Below are positions 60,137 to 64,000 of a DNA stretch of 64,000 nt, piece after piece. The DNA lies in the NCBI GenBank assembly GCA_965215155.1, contig CBDCCY010000001.1:310001-374000 (forward strand), given 5' to 3'. The notes under the pieces were generated by a model. It worked only from the letters and a program-made list of their open reading frames with translations. It did no database searches and was not told the origin of the DNA. Each line of letters starts with the position of its first letter. The stretch's first letter is position 1. The position numbers and the translations under genes were made by a program. Origin of the DNA: JAGWAJ01 sp965215155. GTDB taxonomy: Bacteria; Acidobacteriota; Vicinamibacteria; Vicinamibacterales; UBA8438.

Positions 60137-61506
60137 TCATCACCCGCACGGCGCTGCCGCGCCGGACGGTGCTGCGCGGCATCGGCGCGGCGGTCGCCCT
60201 GCCGTTGCTCGACGGCATGGTGCCGGCGCTGACGGCGCTGGGACGGACGGCGGCGCGCCCCGTTCGCCGCTTCGGCGTCGTCTATGTTCCGAACGGCGTG
60301 GTGATCGATGAGTGGACCCCGTCCACGACCGGGCGCGGGTTCGCGTTCTCCCCGATCCTCCAGCCGCTCGAGCCGTACCGCGAGCGGCTGACGGTCCTGA
60401 CCGGTCTCACCCAGAACGTCCAGGGCCTGACCGCGCGCAGCGGCGCCGTCCACGGCCGCTGCGCGACGAAGTTCCTCACCGGCGCCATTCCGCGGCCGTT
60501 CGGCCAGGAGGGGAACGACTTCCTGGCCGACGCCTCGCTCGACCAGCTCGTGGCGCGCGAGATCGGCCGCGACACGCAGCTCGGCTCGCTGGAGCTTTCG
60601 CTGGAGTCGGGCGACAAGGGGGCCGGCACGTGCGACGGCGGCTACAGTTGCACCTACAGCCACACGATCGCGTGGCGCGGCCCGCGGACCCCGCTCCCCA
60701 TGGAGCACAACCCGCGCGTCGTCTTCGAGCGGATGTTCGGCGACGGCGGAAGCACGGATCCCGCGGCACGGCGGGCGCAGGCCCGGCACAGCCGCAGCCT
60801 GCTCGATTCGGTGGGCGAGAAGGCGGCCGACCTCGCGCGCACGCTCGGGCCCGGCGACGCTGCCAAGCTGACCGAGTACCTCGACGCGGTCCGCGACATC
60901 GAGCGCCGGATCCAGCGGGTCGAGGCGCAGGCGGCGCGCGAGCTCCCGGCGTTCGACCAGCCGGCGGGGGTGCCCGCCAGCTTCGCCGACCACGCCCGCC
61001 TGATGTTCGATCTGCAGGTGCTCGCCTACCAGAGCGACCTGACGCGGGTGACCACCTTCATGGTCGGCCGCGAGTTCAGCAGCCGCACCTACCCGGAGAT
61101 TGGAGCCCCCGGCGGCCACCACCCGCTCTCGCACGAGCACAGCGCGGCCAGCCGCGAGCAGCTCATCCGCATCAACCAGCACCACGCGGAGCAGTTCGCC
61201 TACTACGTGGGGCGGCTGGCCGCGACACCCGACGGCGACGGATCGTTGCTGGACAACGTGATCCTCTACTACGGGGCGGGCATGGCGGAGGGCGACCACC
61301 AGCCGTGGAACCTGCCGCTGGTGGTGGCGGGAGGCGGCGGGGGACGACTCGTGGGCGGCCGGCACATCCGGTTCGATGCCGGCAGCGGGGGCGGCCGCTC
61401 GGTCGAGGGAGGCACGCCGCTGGCCAACCTGCACCTGGCCGTGCTGGAGAAGTTGGAGATGCGCCTCGACCGCATCCACGACAGCACGGGTCGCCTCGAC
61501 CTGTAA
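60133..61506 (+). CDS. Tat-exported DUF1552 protein, copy 2
   Basis: The 457-aa paralog of the protein at 45249 has the same twin-arginine start (ALPRRTVLRGIGAAVALPLL) and core: RFGVVYVPNGVVIDEWTP, GGYSCTYSHTIAWRGPRTPL, HNPRVVFERMFGDGGS and DNVILYYGAGMAEGDHQPWN. It overlaps the DUF1592 copy by ATGA, the same arrangement as in module 1. A Gly-rich loop (DAGSGGGRS) near the C terminus is absent from copy 1. An ankyrin-cytochrome gene follows. Confidence 0.92.
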   Translation: MIITRTALPRRTVLRGIGAAVALPLLDGMVPALTALGRTAARPVRRFGVVYVPNGVVIDEWTPSTTGRGFAFSPILQPLEPYRERLTVLTGLTQNVQGLTARSGAVHGRCATKFLTGAIPRPFGQEGNDFLADASLDQLVAREIGRDTQLGSLELSLESGDKGAGTCDGGYSCTYSHTIAWRGPRTPLPMEHNPRVVFERMFGDGGSTDPAARRAQARHSRSLLDSVGEKAADLARTLGPGDAAKLTEYLDAVRDIERRIQRVEAQAARELPAFDQPAGVPASFADHARLMFDLQVLAYQSDLTRVTTFMVGREFSSRTYPEIGAPGGHHPLSHEHSAASREQLIRINQHHAEQFAYYVGRLAATPDGDGSLLDNVILYYGAGMAEGDHQPWNLPLVVAGGGGGRLVGGRHIRFDAGSGGGRSVEGGTPLANLHLAVLEKLEMRLDRIHDSTGRLDL

Positions 61507-61516
61507 GAGGCGCGTC

Positions 61517-63694
61517 GTGGCTCACCTTCCACCCCGGACCGCCCGTCGGACAGCCGGCCCCGGGCCCGGCACGACGGCGGGCCGCCCGCGAGCGCCGGTC
61601 GATCCGGCGTGCGCGGCTACCGGGTGCAGTTCGCGGCCACGGGCGTTGCCCCGCGGCGGCGGGACGGGCCATGCCTCGGCCCCGCGCGAGAAGGGGCCGT
61701 CGGGAGTCGTCGCCCTGCTCCTGACCGCCTCCTTTCTGGCGCCGCCCGGCACCGGCGGGGCCCAGTCCGGCCTCGAGCCCGGCGTCCCGCCCCTGGTCGC
61801 CGCCGTCCGGGCCGAAGACGGCGCCGCGGTGCGCGCGCTCCTGGCCGCCGGGGTCGACGTGAACGCGCCGCAACCGGATGGGGCGACCGCGCTCCACTGG
61901 GCGGTCCACCGGGAGGACGACGAGACTGCCGAGGCGCTGATTCGGGCGGGGGCCGATGCCGGGGCGGCGAACGACCTCGGGGTGACGCCGCTGCTGATGG
62001 CGTGCCGCCGCGGGCAGGGCGCGCTGGTGGTGCGACTCCTGGCCGCGGGGGCCGATCCGAACGCGGGCCTGCCGAGCGGGGAGACGCCGCTGATGGCGGC
62101 CGCCCGGGCCGGCAGCCTGGCGGCCGTCGCGGCCCTGCTGGAGCGCGGCGCGCGGGTGGACGCCGCGGAGGCCACCCGCGGCCAGACGGCTCTCATGTGG
62201 GCCGTCGCCAACCGGCACCCGGCCGTCACCCGGACGCTTCTCGCGCACGGCGCCGACATCGCGGCCCGCACCCGGACCCGCCGCCGCGTCTACAACATGG
62301 GCGGCAGCCGCTCCGCCGGCTCGGCCTCGCGCGGCATCGCCCTGGAGGAGGTAGCGGAAGGCGGCAGCACCGCGCTCCTCTTCGCGGCCCGGTCGGGCGA
62401 CCTGGAGTCCGCTCGCCTCCTGGTCTCCGCCGGCGCCGACATCCACGACACGACCGCCGACGGCAACACGGCGCTCGCGATCGCGGCGCACAGCGGGCAT
62501 GGGTCGCTGGCGAGGTTTCTGCTGGAGCGCGGCGCCGATCCCAACGCGGCGCCGCTGGGCTACACCCCGCTCCACGCCGCCGTCCTGCGCGGCACGCTGC
62601 GCGACCGCGGCGTCCCGAACGACGATCCGGGCGCCGGCGCGCCGCTCGTGCGCGCGCTCCTCGCGCACGGCGCCGACCCGGACGCGCGGCTCCTGCGGGG
62701 GACGCCGGTCCGGCGCTGGAGCCACGACTTCGCCTTCATGGACCGCTGGGTGGGCGCCACTCCGTTCTGGCTGGCCGCCCACTTCCTGGAGGTGGGGATG
62801 ATGCATCTCCTCGCCGCCGCGGGCGCCGATCCCCGCGCCCCCAGCCGCGACGGCACGACGCCGCTCATGGCCGCGGCGGGGCTCGGCTACAACCGGGGCG
62901 GGGGGAGCGCGTTCATCCGCGACCGCCGCGACTTCTCGTCCTACAACCCGGTGGAGTCGGCCGCGCTCGGCTCGACGATACCCGCAGAGGAGGAGCGCCT
63001 GGCGAGCGAGGCGGTTGCCGCGGCGCTCGATCTCGGCGCGCGCGTCGACGCGGCGAACGACGCGGGCGACACGTCTCTCCACGCGGCGGCGTCGCACGGC
63101 ATGAACAGCGTCATCGAGCTGCTGGCGGCCCGCGGCGCCGATGTCCGGGCGGAGAACCGGCGCGGCCAGACGCCCCTCGACGTAGCCGCGTATTCCGACG
63201 GAATCGCCGGCGACCGCTTCGTCCGCGAGTCGACGGCCGAACTGCTCCGATCTCTGGGGCGTGCCGACGCCGTGTCTCCGGAGGATGTCCTTGCGCCGGC
63301 CGGGCCGCCGGCCGCCCCGCGCGGTCGCCCGGCTGCGTCGAGCGGCCACCCGGACGCGCCGCACGAGCACGCCGACGCCCGCGCGCTGGCGAATCCCGTC
63401 GCCGCGACTCCGGAGTCGGTCGCCAGCGGCGCCGCGACCTATGCGCGTCTCTGTGCCTCTTGCCACGGCACGACCGGTCGGGGCGACGGTCCGCTCGCCA
63501 CTGCAACCGCCGCCTACGGCGCGCGCCCGTCGAACCTGGCCGACCGAGTCTGGCAGCACGGCGGCAGCGACGGCGAGATCTTCGTCGCGATCCGCGACGG
63601 CATTGGTCCCGACTTCGCCATGGACGCCTTCGGCGCCCGGCTCGCGGAGCCGGACATCTGGAATCTCGTGAACTTCCTGAAGCGGCTCCCGTGA
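61517..63694 (+). CDS. Secreted ankyrin-repeat protein with C-terminal cytochrome c, module copy 2
   Basis: GTG 61517 has gagg eight bases upstream and gives 725 aa; a signal-like segment (GVVALLLTASFLAPPGTGGA) then sits at about residue 65, so TTG 61646 is an alternative start. Ten or so ankyrin repeats follow (DGATALHWAVHREDDETAEA, GETPLMAAARAGSLAAVAAL, GATPFWLAAHFLEVGMMHLL). A proline-rich linker leads to a class I cytochrome c domain with YARLCASCHGTTGRGDGPLA and a likely distal Met in GPDFAMDAFG. The fusion of ankyrin and heme domains, next to DUF1592-DUF1552, suggests that the ankyrin partner in module 1 (which lacks the heme) docks onto a redox complex. Confidence 0.88.
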   Translation: MAHLPPRTARRTAGPGPGTTAGRPRAPVDPACAATGCSSRPRALPRGGGTGHASAPREKGPSGVVALLLTASFLAPPGTGGAQSGLEPGVPPLVAAVRAEDGAAVRALLAAGVDVNAPQPDGATALHWAVHREDDETAEALIRAGADAGAANDLGVTPLLMACRRGQGALVVRLLAAGADPNAGLPSGETPLMAAARAGSLAAVAALLERGARVDAAEATRGQTALMWAVANRHPAVTRTLLAHGADIAARTRTRRRVYNMGGSRSAGSASRGIALEEVAEGGSTALLFAARSGDLESARLLVSAGADIHDTTADGNTALAIAAHSGHGSLARFLLERGADPNAAPLGYTPLHAAVLRGTLRDRGVPNDDPGAGAPLVRALLAHGADPDARLLRGTPVRRWSHDFAFMDRWVGATPFWLAAHFLEVGMMHLLAAAGADPRAPSRDGTTPLMAAAGLGYNRGGGSAFIRDRRDFSSYNPVESAALGSTIPAEEERLASEAVAAALDLGARVDAANDAGDTSLHAAASHGMNSVIELLAARGADVRAENRRGQTPLDVAAYSDGIAGDRFVRESTAELLRSLGRADAVSPEDVLAPAGPPAAPRGRPAASSGHPDAPHEHADARALANPVAATPESVASGAATYARLCASCHGTTGRGDGPLATATAAYGARPSNLADRVWQHGGSDGEIFVAIRDGIGPDFAMDAFGARLAEPDIWNLVNFLKRLP

Positions 63695-63800
63695 CCCGTA
63701 CCCGACCGCGTCGTGGCGACCGGAAGTCCTGTGCACCGTTCGCAGCGGGGAAGCGATCCCGGGCGACGGGGCAAGGCGGCCCGGGTCCCGCCCGATCCCG

Positions 63801-64000
63801 ATGAAGGAACCGGACTTCGCCGGCTGGAGTCCCGCGCAGGTCGCCACAGCCCGGCGCTGGGTGCGCACATGGAAGAAGGCCGGCCCGCGTCTGGAGCAGG
63901 TGCGCCGGGACGAGTTGCGCCGGCTCGATCCCCAGCGCGCGATCGCGCTGCTCTGCGGCGAGGCCGACTACAGGTTGCCGCCGCGCGCTCCCCGACCGAC
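63801..64000 (+). CDS. Hypothetical protein, N-terminal part, cut by the window edge
   Basis: The visible 66 residues start MKEPDFAGWSPAQVATARRW and contain LEQVRRDELRRLDPQRAIAL and DYRLPPRAPRPT. This opening is familiar from small uncharacterised proteins in accessory regions of cyanobacteria and symbionts, often next to nucleotidyltransferase or toxin genes. No function can be given. The ATG follows gatcccg without a clear ribosome binding site. Confidence 0.55.
   Translation, partial: MKEPDFAGWSPAQVATARRWVRTWKKAGPRLEQVRRDELRRLDPQRAIALLCGEADYRLPPRAPRP

Overview
This is a single high-GC (roughly 70%) bacterial chromosome segment. It is almost fully coding and carries many secreted proteins of uncertain function. 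The family mix suggests an acidobacterium of the Vicinamibacteria type, or a relative, possibly a marine or host-associated metagenome-assembled genome: DUF1592-type cytochromes paired with DUF1552 proteins, ankyrin-repeat exoproteins, secreted 'EPDLQGIW' proteins, form II CoxL, and many toxin-antitoxin, Uma2, DUF433 and AAA-nuclease genes. That assignment is an inference from gene content; no rRNA or other taxonomic marker lies in the window.

Layout. 1-1185 (minus): Dam-type adenine methylase with a partial putative restriction endonuclease at the edge. 1369-10976 (plus): an acyl-CoA cluster (IVD-like acyl-CoA dehydrogenase, class III CoA-transferase, MaoC hydratase, secreted amidohydrolase, MmgE/PrpD, CitE-like lyase), interrupted at 3926-6368 by a AAA-nuclease gene and a HEPN/MNT toxin-antitoxin pair. 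11000-22388 (minus): a P-loop/NUDIX fusion, a HemN-like radical SAM enzyme with an unusual cysteine spacing, an M1 peptidase, YggS, a TPR protein, a DinG-like helicase, GlyA and RpiB. 22607-25912 (plus): RlmI-like methyltransferase and ThiC, then a cluster of hairpins. 26160-29640: an Asp/His-rich secreted protein (minus) and a tandem pair of secreted paralogs (plus). 29825-31783: a frameshifted coiled-coil gene and hipBA. 31871-36773: a cyclase-family hydrolase and a complete coxS-coxL-coxM set. 36838-42482: a cyclophilin-like protein, vapB with a frameshifted vapC, a PQQ-like beta-propeller, a metallophosphoesterase, Uma2, DUF433 and gene debris.

42721-63694 contains two copies of a three-gene secreted module: a DUF1592 cytochrome, a Tat-exported DUF1552 protein translationally coupled to it, and an ankyrin-repeat exoprotein. 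The copies are 42721-46592 plus 48650-50302, and 57535-63694. Between them lie a frameshifted AAA-nuclease gene, a nucleotidyltransferase pair, an IS110-family element with a structured leader that could encode a bridge RNA, a large 2OG-Fe(II) oxygenase and a cytochrome/virginiamycin-lyase-like protein.

Two patterns cross the whole window. First, at least ten genes or operons have a TANNNT-like -10 box ending 6-8 nt before the start codon and no Shine-Dalgarno sequence, which points to widespread leaderless transcription. Second, four otherwise intact genes are split by single-base shifts (near 29965, 37780, 47814 and 58411). These are either real decay or residual indel errors in the assembly. 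No tRNA, rRNA or CRISPR array was recognised.
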